Below are positions 17,390-25,651 of a stretch of 64,000 bases of DNA, piece by piece; the first letter of the stretch is position 1, and each line of letters begins with the position of its first letter. The DNA is from VRUE01 sp963728365 (GTDB taxonomy: Bacteria; Actinomycetota; Thermoleophilia; Solirubrobacterales; 70-9), in the NCBI GenBank assembly GCA_963728365.1, contig CAVSJI010000002.1, positions 145,721 through 209,720 on the forward strand. Direction: 5' to 3'. The position numbers and the translations under genes were made by a program. Below the pieces are notes generated by a model, which was not told where the DNA came from, made no database searches, and worked only from the letters and a program-made list of their open reading frames with translations.

Positions 17390-18522
17390 GCGCGCTCCGA
17401 GTCTAGTGACGCCGCCAATACTTTACTTTTTATAGTAGCGCCGCGGTCAATCGGCAGGCACTCCTCTTCCCAGCGCAGGACTGTCTTGCGCAGCTGGAAG
17501 AAAGCGGCTACGCCGAAGGGGATCGGCATCCAGAAGGCGATCAGGCGGTAGATCAGGATCGCCGGGAAGACGGTCGTCTCGGGGATGCCGAAGAGGACGA
17601 AGGCGCCGATCATCCCGGCGTCCACGGCCCCCACCCCGGCCGGCGCGAAGGGGATCAGGTTGGCGACCATGCCGAGGAAGAACCCCTGCACGACGACGGC
17701 AAGCGGCACGTGCACGCCGAAAGCGTGGAAGGCCGCCCAGAGGATGCCGATGTTCGCCGCCCAGTAGCCGGCCGCACCGAGCACCGCGAGGCCGCCCTGG
17801 GAAGGATGGGCGAAGAGGCTGAGCGCGAAGCGGAAGCCCTCGGCGAAGGTCGCCGGAACCTTGGCGATGTTGTTGGCGATCTCCCGGCCGCGCTCGCCGT
17901 GCACGAAGCGGCCCACGCGCGGCCCGAGGTCGGGCGGGATCAGCGCCAGCAGCAGGCCGAGCGCCAGCAGCAGGCCGGCGACCCCGGCCGGGACGATCGT
18001 CAGCTCGACCGAGGACTTGCCGTGCATGACCCCGGTGCGCAGCAGGATGCCGAAGAGGATCAGGGCGATCGGGTAGAAGGCGTAATGCAGGGTGAGGAAG
18101 GCGACCATCCGCCGCCCCACGTCGCGGCGCGGCATGCCGGCTTTGCGCAGCGCCCACCAGGTGAGCACGATCCCCCCCGCCCCGGCCGCCGAGAAGAGCA
18201 GCGTCGCCGCCAGCCCGGCCATGTTGATCTCGTAGGTCTCCATCCAGGTCAGCCGCAGCGCATCGCCCCCGACCACCGCCTTGAAGAGCGCGATGTAGGT
18301 GACGAAGGCGAGCAGGTTGAAGCCGATCGCCACCGCGATCCAGACCGGGTCGGCGTCGCCGAGCTTGCCCAGGGCGTTGCCCAACCCGACCAGCTTCGGG
18401 AAGAGGAAGTAGATGCCGACCAGCAGCGCGACGACGAGGACGAGCGTCTGCAGAAGGCGCCGTCGCGTGAAGATCGGCAGTTCGGCGGTATCGCCGCCGT
18501 TCACCGAGCCCTCTCGAGACAC
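17386..18522 (-). CDS. UPF0104/lysylphosphatidylglycerol synthase TM-region family membrane protein
   Basis: 378 aa with about eight hydrophobic helices, starting at residues ~24-45. The family signature lies in the C-terminal half: NLIPFAPAGVGAVDAGMIGAF, followed by the IYRLIAFWMPIPFGV helix. This is the membrane part of MprF-like proteins without the synthase domain, often called YbhN/AglD-like, and thought to move or scramble lipids; the substrate is unknown. It is coupled to trxB by overlap. Confidence 0.85.
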   Translation of the reverse strand: MSREGSVNGGDTAELPIFTRRRLLQTLVLVVALLVGIYFLFPKLVGLGNALGKLGDADPVWIAVAIGFNLLAFVTYIALFKAVVGGDALRLTWMETYEINMAGLAATLLFSAAGAGGIVLTWWALRKAGMPRRDVGRRMVAFLTLHYAFYPIALILFGILLRTGVMHGKSSVELTIVPAGVAGLLLALGLLLALIPPDLGPRVGRFVHGERGREIANNIAKVPATFAEGFRFALSLFAHPSQGGLAVLGAAGYWAANIGILWAAFHAFGVHVPLAVVVQGFFLGMVANLIPFAPAGVGAVDAGMIGAFVLFGIPETTVFPAILIYRLIAFWMPIPFGVAAFFQLRKTVLRWEEECLPIDRGATIKSKVLAASLDSERA

Positions 18523-18532
18523 TTCAGAGACG

Positions 18533-19480
18533 CTACCCGGTGGCGAGGCGCTCCAAGCGCCGCAACCCTCGGGTGACCGCGTGGACCGCCGGTTCGGCGA
18601 GCGGCTCGCCGCGCCGCACGGCGGCGACGAGGCCCGCCCCGGCGGCGAGATCGGTGACGTAGTGCTCGCCCAGGTAGACGAGCGCGAAGCCCAGCGTCAG
18701 CGCGTAGGCCCAGCCGACGGCGCCCTCGGCGGCGCCCGCCTCGGAGAGCTGGATCGCGGCCATCGCCGAGGTGGCGAAGTGCAGCGAGGGCATCGCCGCC
18801 CAGGGGTTGCCGCCCAGCGCCCCGTACATCTTCGGCCAGGCCGAGCGCCAGGTTTCCTCGCCGACCCCGATCATGATCCGCTCAACCTTCTCCCCGCCGG
18901 TGATCCCCTGTTCGGAGGCCCACCAGGGCGGTGAGGTCGGGATCACGAAGTAGGCGATGCAGCCGATGTCGAAGACCGCCGCCAGCTGGCGGGCCGCGCG
19001 CGGGAAGCGCTCGGGATGGCGCAGCAGGATCCAAGTCAGGGCCAGGTAGGGCTCGAGGAACCAGAGCCAGTGCGCCCAGGTGAGGAAGCGGTTGACCGAC
19101 CCCACCCGCGGCAACCGCGCGAGCGCCCGCTGCAGGCGGGCGTTCGGCAGGCGGCCGAGGCCGATCGCCCGGTCGGCGACGATCGGGTAGCGGCTGCGCA
19201 GGCGCGCCTGCAGGCGGTCCGGATCGTCGTAGGGAAGCTCGTGAACCATGATGAAGGCCCACATCTGCATCGCGTAGAGCGCCACGTCGCGCTTGCGCGT
19301 GCGCGGCGCGAGAACCGCGACGGCAAGCGGGCCACCGGCGCAGGCCGCCACGGTCACCGGCGTCGGCAGGCGCAGGCGCTTGCGCAGCAGCGGGGCGGCA
19401 ACCGCGGCGGCGAGCGCGCCCCCCGCCGCGGTGCGCACCGCGAGGCGAAGCGCCGGATTTGGCCGCGAGCGCTTCCTCAT
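18533..19480 (-). CDS. PAP2/inositolphosphotransferase-like membrane protein
   Basis: 315 aa from the ATG at MRKRSRPNP; an in-frame start 90 bases upstream would overlap the divergent subunit II gene and has no hydrophobic content. Several membrane segments are visible, and the C-terminal half holds the PAP2/AUR1-type phosphatase motifs PWAAMPSLHFATS and YLGEHYVTDLAAG (SLH...H...D), catalysing phosphate or phosphoalcohol transfer on lipids at the membrane. The earlier KR......P motif is weak, as in the IPC-synthase-like branch. Next to the flippase-like gene, it suggests a lipid-handling pair. Confidence 0.82.
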   Translation of the reverse strand: MRKRSRPNPALRLAVRTAAGGALAAAVAAPLLRKRLRLPTPVTVAACAGGPLAVAVLAPRTRKRDVALYAMQMWAFIMVHELPYDDPDRLQARLRSRYPIVADRAIGLGRLPNARLQRALARLPRVGSVNRFLTWAHWLWFLEPYLALTWILLRHPERFPRAARQLAAVFDIGCIAYFVIPTSPPWWASEQGITGGEKVERIMIGVGEETWRSAWPKMYGALGGNPWAAMPSLHFATSAMAAIQLSEAGAAEGAVGWAYALTLGFALVYLGEHYVTDLAAGAGLVAAVRRGEPLAEPAVHAVTRGLRRLERLATG

Positions 19481-19558
19481 CAGGTCGGCGAGTATAGGTC
19501 GGCGACCGCGGCACGGGCACGGCGGCGCGCCGCCCGCCGTGATTAGAATGGCCGCGCT

Positions 19559-20251
19559 TTGAGTCCCCACTCCCCGGGCACCGACCAGATCGACACCTTG
19601 CTGTGGATCGGCTTCGTCGTCGCGACGATCGTGATCGTCGCGGTCAACGTCGCCCTATTCGCGGCGCTGCGCCGCCGCGGCGAGGGCGACGCCCCGCGGG
19701 AGATGGTCGGCGGCCGCGGCAAGCAGCTGCGAGTCGGGGGCGCGCTCACCGTCTTCGCCGCCGCGATCCTCGTCCTCAGCCTGATCTACACCGGCAGGGC
19801 GCGCGAGACGCCGGCCTCCGGCGCCGCCGGCCTCGCCGCGGCCAACTCCGAGCCACTGAGCATCGGAGCGACCGGCCAGCAGTGGCTGTGGCGCTATGAC
19901 TATCCCAACCAGGCCTTCTCCTACTACAAGCTGGTCGTCCCGGTCGACACCACGGTTGAGCTCAACCTCGTCTCGACCGACGTGATCCACACCTGGGACG
20001 TGCCGCAGCTCGCCCCGCAGGCCGACGCGGTGCCCGGCAAGACCAACCACGTCGTCTTCCGCGCCGACGAAGAAGGCGCCTTCCGCGGCCAGTCCTCGAC
20101 CTTCTCGGGCCAGGCCTACGCGGCGATGCGGACCGAGGTCGAAGTCGTCTCCCCGCAGGAATACGAAGCCTTCATCGACCGCCAGAAAGCCGATATCCAG
20201 GCCGCCCAGGACCGCGTCGTGGGCCTGATCGAAAACGGAGAAGTGCCATGA
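19559..20251 (+). CDS. Cytochrome oxidase subunit II homologue lacking the CuA ligands
   Basis: 230 aa from TTG. Two N-terminal membrane helices, then a cupredoxin domain with the family's aromatic patch QQWLWRYDYP and DVIHTWDVP. Where a CuA subunit reads C-x-E-x3... (GQC.E.CG..H..M), this protein reads GQSSTFSGQAYAAM: both cysteines are Ser (S179, S183), the Glu is Thr (T181), the second His is Tyr (Y187); only H144 and M190 remain. So no CuA centre is possible. Quinol-oxidase CyoA subunits also lost CuA, but their partner subunit I keeps its haems. Four-base overlap with the following subunit I homologue shows joint synthesis. Confidence 0.88.
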   Translation: MSPHSPGTDQIDTLLWIGFVVATIVIVAVNVALFAALRRRGEGDAPREMVGGRGKQLRVGGALTVFAAAILVLSLIYTGRARETPASGAAGLAAANSEPLSIGATGQQWLWRYDYPNQAFSYYKLVVPVDTTVELNLVSTDVIHTWDVPQLAPQADAVPGKTNHVVFRADEEGAFRGQSSTFSGQAYAAMRTEVEVVSPQEYEAFIDRQKADIQAAQDRVVGLIENGEVP

Positions 20252-21921
20252 GCGCTCGCCCCGAGGTCGTCGTCGACGGCTTCCCCGCCCGCCGTCCGCG
20301 CTGGATCGAGGTGGCGACCAGCGCCGATCACAAGGACGTCGGCCGGGTGATGGTCGGCGCCTCGCTGGGCTTCCTCTTCATGGCGGTGGTCGAGCTGTTG
20401 CTGATGCGGCTGCAGCTCGCGGTGCCGGAAAACACGCTGCTCACCCCGGTCCTCTTCGACCGCGTGCTCTCGCTCTACGGGGCAACGGCGATCTTCCTCT
20501 TCGCGATTCCGCTCGCGCTCGGCCTCTTCTACTACCTGGCGCCGCTGCAGATCGGCGCCCGCGGCACCGCCCTGCCGCGCCTCGGGCAGATCGGCCTCTG
20601 GCTCTACCTGCTCGGCGCCGCCGTCCTCTACAGCGGCTTCCTCTGGACCCCGACCGAGGCCGGCGTCAACCCGCTGGCGCCGCTCTCTGAGCTCGCCTTC
20701 CTGCCCAACAACGGCGTCGACGCCTGGTGCGCCGCCTGCGGCCTGGCAACGCTCGGCTTCGTCCTGATCGCGATCAACCTGATCGCGACGATGCGCCGCA
20801 TGCGCGCTCCGGGAATGGCCTGGCGGCGCCTGCCGGTCTTCGCCTGGTCGGCGGCGATCGGCTCCTGGCTGCTGCTGGCGATCGGCTCGGTGATGCTGGC
20901 GGCGATCGCGATGCTGCTCATCGACCGCAACTTCGACGGCATCTTCTTCGCCGACGGATCGGGCGGCGCGCCGCTGCTCTGGGCTCACTTCAGCTGGATC
21001 TTCTTCACCGGCGCCTACATGCTGATTCTGATCGCCGCGCTCGGCGGCGCCGCTGAGATCGTCGCCGTCTTCGCCCGCCGGCCGCTGGCCGGTCGCGGCA
21101 CCGTGGTCGGCTCGCTGGCGGCGATCGCCGTGATCGGCACGCTCGCCTGGATGCAGAACATGCTCACCGCGCCGATCGGGATCGGTTGGATGTACTTCGC
21201 GATGATCATGTCGCTGGCGCTGATCGTCCCCTTCGGCCTGATCCTCTACAACCTGATCGCGACGCTCGCCGGCGGCGCGGTGCGGATGAGAGCCCCGCTG
21301 CTCTTCGCCGCCGGGGCGATCTCGATGATCTCGATCGGGCTCGCTTCGGAGATCTCGCACTCGATGGTCGCCGTCGCCTGGCGCCTGCACAACACGGTCG
21401 ACTCCACCGCGGCCACCCACTTCGCCCTGGTCGGCGGCGCCGTCTTCGGCGGCTTCTCCGCGCTGCACTACTGGTTCCCGAAGATGACCGGCCGGACGAT
21501 GGGCGAGACCCTGGCCCGGATGTCCTTCTGGACGATGGTGCTCGGCACGCTCCTCACGTTCGCGCCGCTCTTCATCGCCGGCACCGACCACGGCCAGGTC
21601 GTCGACGCCTACAAGTTCTTCGACGGCACCGGGGTCGGCGCCGAGAACCTGATCTCGACGATCGGCGCCTTCGTGCTGGCGCTGGGGATCGTGCTGACCC
21701 TCGTCAACGCGATCGCCAGCCGCAACGGCGGCGCCCGCGCCGGACACGACCACTGGGGTGGCGACTCGCTCGAGTGGTTCGCGCTCTCGCCGCCGGAGCC
21801 GCATAACTTCGACGTGCTGCCCGACGTGCGCAGCGACCGGCCGATGCGCGACATCCGCCTGGCGATCGCCCACCGCAGCGCCCGCGCCGAAGAGGCGCGC
21901 GAGGCGCAGCCGGTAGCCTGA
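20248..21921 (+). CDS. Heme-copper oxidase subunit I homologue missing five of six metal-ligand histidines
   Basis: 557 aa, 12 or so membrane helices, intact frame. The fold is unmistakable: PLQIGA, RAPGM, PLLWAHFSW, ALHYWFPKMTGR and SLEW....PP..HNF align gap-free with CtaD. Ligand positions do not match: the helix II haem-a His is Y77; the helix VI CuB His is T254 and the cross-linked Tyr M258; the helix VII CuB pair HH is Q303-N304; the haem-a3 His in helix X is A389; only the partner haem-a position keeps His (H391). The normal oxygen-reducing site and low-spin haem cannot form as known. The gene is coupled to the CuA-less subunit II and followed by ctaB after five bases. Confidence 0.9.
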   Translation: MSARPEVVVDGFPARRPRWIEVATSADHKDVGRVMVGASLGFLFMAVVELLLMRLQLAVPENTLLTPVLFDRVLSLYGATAIFLFAIPLALGLFYYLAPLQIGARGTALPRLGQIGLWLYLLGAAVLYSGFLWTPTEAGVNPLAPLSELAFLPNNGVDAWCAACGLATLGFVLIAINLIATMRRMRAPGMAWRRLPVFAWSAAIGSWLLLAIGSVMLAAIAMLLIDRNFDGIFFADGSGGAPLLWAHFSWIFFTGAYMLILIAALGGAAEIVAVFARRPLAGRGTVVGSLAAIAVIGTLAWMQNMLTAPIGIGWMYFAMIMSLALIVPFGLILYNLIATLAGGAVRMRAPLLFAAGAISMISIGLASEISHSMVAVAWRLHNTVDSTAATHFALVGGAVFGGFSALHYWFPKMTGRTMGETLARMSFWTMVLGTLLTFAPLFIAGTDHGQVVDAYKFFDGTGVGAENLISTIGAFVLALGIVLTLVNAIASRNGGARAGHDHWGGDSLEWFALSPPEPHNFDVLPDVRSDRPMRDIRLAIAHRSARAEEAREAQPVA

Positions 21922-21926
21922 CGCGG

Positions 21927-22820
21927 ATGGATGCCTCCGCGGCGGCGGTTTCGAGGCGGATCGCCGTCCCCACCGTGCTGCGCGACTACCTGACGCTGAC
22001 CAAGCCGAAGGTCCAATCGCTGCTGCTGCTGACCACGATCACGACGATGTACGTCGCCGGGGACCCCTCGCCGGGCCTCGTCTTCCTGGTCTGCCTCGGC
22101 GGCGCGCTCTCGGCCGGCGGGGCGGGCGCGATCAACCACGCCGCCGACCGCGACGTCGACCGGATCATGGCCCGCACCGCCGACCGCCCGGTTGCCGGCG
22201 GCCGCGTCTCCCCCGCCGCCGCGATCGCCTTCGGGACGCTGCTCGGCTGCGCCTCCTTCGCCCTGCTGGCGCTGGCCGTCAACCCGCTGGCAGCGGCCCT
22301 CTCGATCTCCGGCCTCTTCGGTTACGTCTTCGTCTACACCCTCTGGCTGAAGCGGACCACCCCGCAGAACATCGTGATCGGCGGCGCCGCCGGGGCCGTG
22401 CCGCCGCTGGTCGCCTGGGCGGCGGTGACCGGCGGGCTGAGCGGCACCGCCTTCTACCTCTTCGCGATCGTCTTCTTCTGGACCCCGCCCCACTTCTGGG
22501 CGCTCTCGCTGCTGATGAAGGACGAGTACGCCAAGGCGGGCATCCCGATGCTGCCCGTGGTCCGCGGCGAGGACGAGACCCGCCGTCAGATCGTCCTCTA
22601 CACCGTGCTGCTCTACGCGGTCACCCAGCTGCCCTTCTGCGCCGGCGGCTTCGGCGTCGAGTACCTCCTCGCCTCGATGACCCTGGGCGCCGGCTTCATC
22701 TACTGCGCCGTGCGCCTGCTGCGCAGCGGCGACCGGCGCTGGGCGCTGCGCACCTACCTCTACTCACTCGCCTACCTGGCGCTGCTCTTCATCTCGATGC
22801 CGCTCGACCGGCTCTTCTAG
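21927..22820 (+). CDS. ctaB: Protohaem IX farnesyltransferase (haem O synthase)
   Basis: 297 aa, UbiA-type membrane prenyltransferase. The prenyl-diphosphate site reads NHAADRDVDRIMARTADRP (N...D...D with the RT..RP of CtaB) and the second motif is in the loop after VFFWTPPHFWALSLL. It attaches farnesyl to haem b to give haem O, the precursor of haem A used by the A2 oxidase encoded further on. It sits five bases after the degenerate subunit I gene, thus in its operon. Confidence 0.95.
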   Translation: MDASAAAVSRRIAVPTVLRDYLTLTKPKVQSLLLLTTITTMYVAGDPSPGLVFLVCLGGALSAGGAGAINHAADRDVDRIMARTADRPVAGGRVSPAAAIAFGTLLGCASFALLALAVNPLAAALSISGLFGYVFVYTLWLKRTTPQNIVIGGAAGAVPPLVAWAAVTGGLSGTAFYLFAIVFFWTPPHFWALSLLMKDEYAKAGIPMLPVVRGEDETRRQIVLYTVLLYAVTQLPFCAGGFGVEYLLASMTLGAGFIYCAVRLLRSGDRRWALRTYLYSLAYLALLFISMPLDRLF

Positions 22821-22833
22821 TAGAAATCGGACC

Positions 22834-22947
22834 GTGGATCGCGAGAGCGCAAGAGCCAACGTCAGCGCCGGCCTGGTGGCCGGCGGCATCGCGGCGGCGA
22901 TCTTCGCCCTCTGCTTCGTGGCGGCGATGCTCTACATCGCCTCATGA
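22834..22947 (+). CDS. 37-aa single-helix membrane protein
   Basis: GTG start; MDRESARANVSAGL then one hydrophobic helix (AGGIAAAIFALCFVAAMLYIA), ending in an ATGA overlap with the next small gene. Hydrophobicity, coupling on both sides and position after ctaB make it a real gene despite its length. It could be a small subunit of the oxidase-like complex, as small one-helix subunits are common in such complexes. No family recognised. Confidence 0.65.
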   Translation: MDRESARANVSAGLVAGGIAAAIFALCFVAAMLYIAS

Positions 22948-23237
22948 GCCCCGAGCACCGCCACATCTCCGAGCCGGGCGAGCTCGTCTACCGCCCGCGC
23001 CCCTCCTGGGCGCCGGCGATCTTCGCCGCGGCAATCGCCCTGGCGGTCTGCGGGATCTTCGCTGAGGGCTTCATGGTGCCCTCCTGGATCTTCTCGATCA
23101 TCGGCGGCATAGTCGCCCTCCTCGCCCTGCGCAGCCTCGCCAAGGACGCAACGCACAACTACTTCAAGCTCCCACGCAAGCAGCACGTGCGCGGAGCCGT
23201 GCTGCCAGTCGAACAAATCTCCCAGCCGCGCCCCTGA
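22944..23237 (+). CDS. Two-helix membrane protein, possible accessory subunit
   Basis: 97 aa. A soluble N-terminus (EPGELVYRPRPSW) precedes two hydrophobic helices (residues ~25-45 and ~48-65), followed by a basic soluble tail. The layout resembles small subunit-IV-type proteins of actinobacterial oxidases, but I see no decisive motif. It is translationally coupled to the 37-aa protein and closes the operon that starts with the CuA-less subunit II. Confidence 0.6.
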   Translation: MSPEHRHISEPGELVYRPRPSWAPAIFAAAIALAVCGIFAEGFMVPSWIFSIIGGIVALLALRSLAKDATHNYFKLPRKQHVRGAVLPVEQISQPRP

Positions 23238-23246
23238 CGTCCCGAG

Positions 23247-23363
23247 AAGAGCCGTCCCGGCAGGGGTGGAGCGTCTTGTACTTTTCGGTCGTGAGGCCGG
23301 AGGCGGAAGCCCTGGCCTCTCCATCCGAAAAGTTAAGCGGAACCCCTGCCGGGATGGACTCTC
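23247..23363 (+). repeat. Structured element, copy A
   Basis: Nested stems: outer CCCGGCAGGGGT/ACCCCTGCCGGG, an internal loop with GGAGCGTCTTGT on the 5' side and TAAGCGGA on the 3' side, a second stem ACTTTTCGG/CCGAAAAGT, then an apical hairpin GAGGCC...GGCCTC capped by GGC-GGAA-GCC. Both internal-loop strands are identical in copies B and C. It lies between convergent genes, and its 3' arm reaches the stop codon of the CBS gene. Confidence 0.88.
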
Positions 23364-23763
23364 AGTCCTGGGTCATCGCTGACGTAGCCCCGTCCGACGT
23401 CCAGACCCGCACGATGTCGCGCATCGAGAGCACGCCGACCAGGTCAGGGCCGTCGTAGACGACCAGGTGGCGGATACCACGCCGCGACATCTCGGTCGCG
23501 GCCCGCTCGAGGCTCCACTCCGGCGAGGCGGCGATCACGCTGTCGCTCATGTGGTCGGCGATCCGCTCGACGTCGGGGTCCTCACCGCCGCCCAGCGAGT
23601 TGAGGATGTCTCGCTCCGTGACGATCCGCGGGACCGGCGTCTCGTCATCGGAGACCAGCGCCGCCCCCGTCCCCTTCTCGGTCATCATCACCGCCGCCTC
23701 GCGCAGCGTGTGCTCAGGGCCGACGGTGAGCACCACCTCCGACATCCCGTCCCGTACCTGCAT
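23362..23763 (-). CDS. CBS-domain pair protein
   Basis: 133 aa from an ATG with a strong ribosome site (GGAGG, eight bases upstream); the frame is open 72 bases further but without such a site. Two CBS motifs: first around TLREAAVMMTEKGTGAALVSDD with RIVTERDIL, second around SLERAATEMSRRGIRHLVVYDG with GVLSMRDIV. Stand-alone CBS pairs bind adenine nucleotides and act as sensors; the partner is not evident. Its stop codon lies in the edge of structured element copy A. Confidence 0.9.
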   Translation of the reverse strand: MQVRDGMSEVVLTVGPEHTLREAAVMMTEKGTGAALVSDDETPVPRIVTERDILNSLGGGEDPDVERIADHMSDSVIAASPEWSLERAATEMSRRGIRHLVVYDGPDLVGVLSMRDIVRVWTSDGATSAMTQD

Positions 23764-23884
23764 CTGCCGCCTCCTTCGGAGCTCGCCTGCTAGTGAGGAT
23801 CGCCTCAAGCCTACTCGTGGCGCCCCTCGATGCAACCGCTTTCAGCCGGGCTAGCCATATAGACTGCGGCGCGCTCCGCGCCGT

Positions 23885-24631
23885 ATGCCGAACCTGCCGA
23901 CCCCAATCCGCCTGCCGCTCGCCCTCGCTGCCCTCGCCGGGGCGCTCGTCGCCGTGTCCGGCTGCGGGACCACGACCGCCGATCCGCAGCACGGCCGCGC
24001 GCTCTTCATCCAGAAGTGCGGCGTCTGCCACACGCTGGCCCAGGCCGGCACGACGGCCCAGATCGGCCCCAACCTCGACGACGCCTTCGCCGCAGCGCGC
24101 TCGGCAGGCGAGGAAAGCGACACGGTCGAAGGCATCGTCAAGGCCCAGGTCGAGTTCCCGCGGCCCAGCAATGACGACCCAGCCGTCTCGATGCCCGCAG
24201 ACGTGGTTACCGGCCAGAACCTCGACGATGTCGCCGCCTACGTCGGCATGTGGGCCGGCGTGCCCGGCGCGGCGCCGCCCAAGGTGCCGGGCGGACCGGG
24301 TGCCCAGGTCTTCGCCAACAACGGCTGCGGCGGCTGCCACACGCTCGCCGCGGCGGGCTCCGGCGGCGTCACCGGGCCGAACCTGAACGAATACCTCGCC
24401 CCGGACGACGATTTCGACGGGGTCGAAGAAATGATCGTCGACCCCAACGCCGAGATCGCAGAAGGCTATCCCGCCAACGTGATGCCGCAGAACTACGGCC
24501 AGCTCCTCACCAAGAAGGAACTCAAGGACTTGATCCAGTTCCTGATCGAAAACACGCCCGCCGGGGGCGAAGCCGCCAAGCCCGAGGGGCCCGGCGGCGA
24601 GGAACACGACGTGGGCGGACCGCGCAACTGA
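23885..24631 (+). CDS. Dihaem c-type cytochrome lipoprotein
   Basis: 248 aa. Signal peptide ending in the lipobox VSGC (C27), so probably anchored on the outer face of the membrane. Two haem c sites, CGVCH (~residue 45) and CGGCH (~residue 148), each followed by a later Met ligand candidate (VSMPADV; NVMPQNYG), i.e. two fused cytochrome c domains. It is a good candidate electron donor for the A2 oxidase at 26745-30970. Followed after 33 bases by ctaA. Confidence 0.92.
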   Translation: MPNLPTPIRLPLALAALAGALVAVSGCGTTTADPQHGRALFIQKCGVCHTLAQAGTTAQIGPNLDDAFAAARSAGEESDTVEGIVKAQVEFPRPSNDDPAVSMPADVVTGQNLDDVAAYVGMWAGVPGAAPPKVPGGPGAQVFANNGCGGCHTLAAAGSGGVTGPNLNEYLAPDDDFDGVEEMIVDPNAEIAEGYPANVMPQNYGQLLTKKELKDLIQFLIENTPAGGEAAKPEGPGGEEHDVGGPRN

Positions 24632-24664
24632 GCGGGCACCGCCGCTTGCGATGATGTCGCACCG

Positions 24665-25651
24665 GTGCGGAATCGCCTGACAAACCGCTTCGAGGTCTCC
24701 CGGGGCCTCTACGCCAAGGTGACCCTCGTCGCCCTCGGCGCGCTCGCCCTGATCGTCCTCACCGGCGCCGCCGTGCGCCTCACCGGGTCGGGACTCGGCT
24801 GCCCCGACTGGCCCAAGTGCTACGGCCAGTCGGTGCCGCCGCTGCAGACCCACGCGGTGATCGAGTTCGGCAACCGGATGCTGACCGGGTTCGTCGGCTT
24901 CGCGGTGATCGCCGCCAGCGTCCTCGCCTGGTTCCGCAGGCCGTTCCGCTGGCACCTGGCGGCGTTCGGCGCCCTGCTGCCGATCGGCGTGATCGGCCAG
25001 GCGGTGCTCGGCGGCGAGGTGGTCAAGCACCACCTGGCACCCGGCCTGGTGATGAGCCACTTCATCCTCTCGATGCTGCTGCTCGACGCCTCCTTCGCCC
25101 TCGCCTGGTGCTCGCGCTACGAGCCCTGGGAGCGGCGGCGCTCAAGCGATTGGCTCGGCGTCTGGGCGGTCCGCTGCCTGATCCCGCTCGGCCAGCTGAC
25201 GATCCTAGCCGGGACGATCGCCACCGCCTCGGGCCCGCACGCCGGCGCCCACGCCGGCCAGCTCGTGCGCCGCTTCGACTTCGAGGGCGGCGACACGCTC
25301 GAATGGGTCGTCCAGCGCCACGCGGCGATCGCCGCCGTCTTCGGCCTCGCCGCGCTTGGGGTCTGGTTCCTCCTGCGACGCTCGAGAGGCGACAGGAGGG
25401 CCGTGAAGCCGCTGACGGCGGTGCTCGGCCTGCTCGCCCTTCAAGGCGTCATCGGAGGCGTCCAGTGGGCGCTGAAGCTGCCCACGGAGCTGGTCTGGGT
25501 GCACGTCGCGATCGCCGTGGGCGCCTGGCTGGCGATGCTCTGGGCGGTTGCCGCGGCGGGGCGGCTGGAGCCCCGGGGCACCCTCACGGCCGAACCGGCC
25601 TCCGCCCGCCCGGACTCGGGCGCCGCGGAACCGGCGTTGACTCAGACGTGA
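24665..25651 (+). CDS. ctaA: Haem A synthase
   Basis: 328 aa from GTG, eight membrane helices in two related halves. The first half has GAAVRLTGSGLGCPDWPKC with the CtaA cysteine pair, then HAVIEFGNR (the E of the E-x2-H-R-type catalytic motif) and HH in VVKHHLAPG; the second half has QRHAAIAA and WVHVAIAV with haem-binding His. It oxidises the methyl of haem O to a formyl to give haem A. Haem A is needed by the A2-type oxidase nearby, so this gene ties both oxidase loci together. Its 3' end overlaps the convergent coiled-coil gene by ten bases. Confidence 0.93.
   Translation: MRNRLTNRFEVSRGLYAKVTLVALGALALIVLTGAAVRLTGSGLGCPDWPKCYGQSVPPLQTHAVIEFGNRMLTGFVGFAVIAASVLAWFRRPFRWHLAAFGALLPIGVIGQAVLGGEVVKHHLAPGLVMSHFILSMLLLDASFALAWCSRYEPWERRRSSDWLGVWAVRCLIPLGQLTILAGTIATASGPHAGAHAGQLVRRFDFEGGDTLEWVVQRHAAIAAVFGLAALGVWFLLRRSRGDRRAVKPLTAVLGLLALQGVIGGVQWALKLPTELVWVHVAIAVGAWLAMLWAVAAAGRLEPRGTLTAEPASARPDSGAAEPALTQT

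Noticed and set aside
20116..21873. A 585-codon minus-strand frame opposite the subunit I homologue
   Set aside because: Antisense shadow of a GC-rich membrane protein gene; no recognisable motif.
19559..21921. Subunit I/II homologues as decaying pseudogenes
   Set aside because: Both frames are complete, start-stop overlaps are kept, membrane helices and structural motifs are conserved, and the substitutions are concentrated at ligand sites in both proteins.
23328..23345. GTTAAGCGGAA in the structured element as part of a 5S rRNA
   Set aside because: The AAGTTAAG string resembles a 5S segment, but the remaining helices and length do not fit 5S rRNA.
23247..23363. Copy A as an ordinary rho-independent terminator between convergent genes
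   Set aside because: No T-tract on either side, a conserved unpaired internal loop, and copies in non-terminator contexts.
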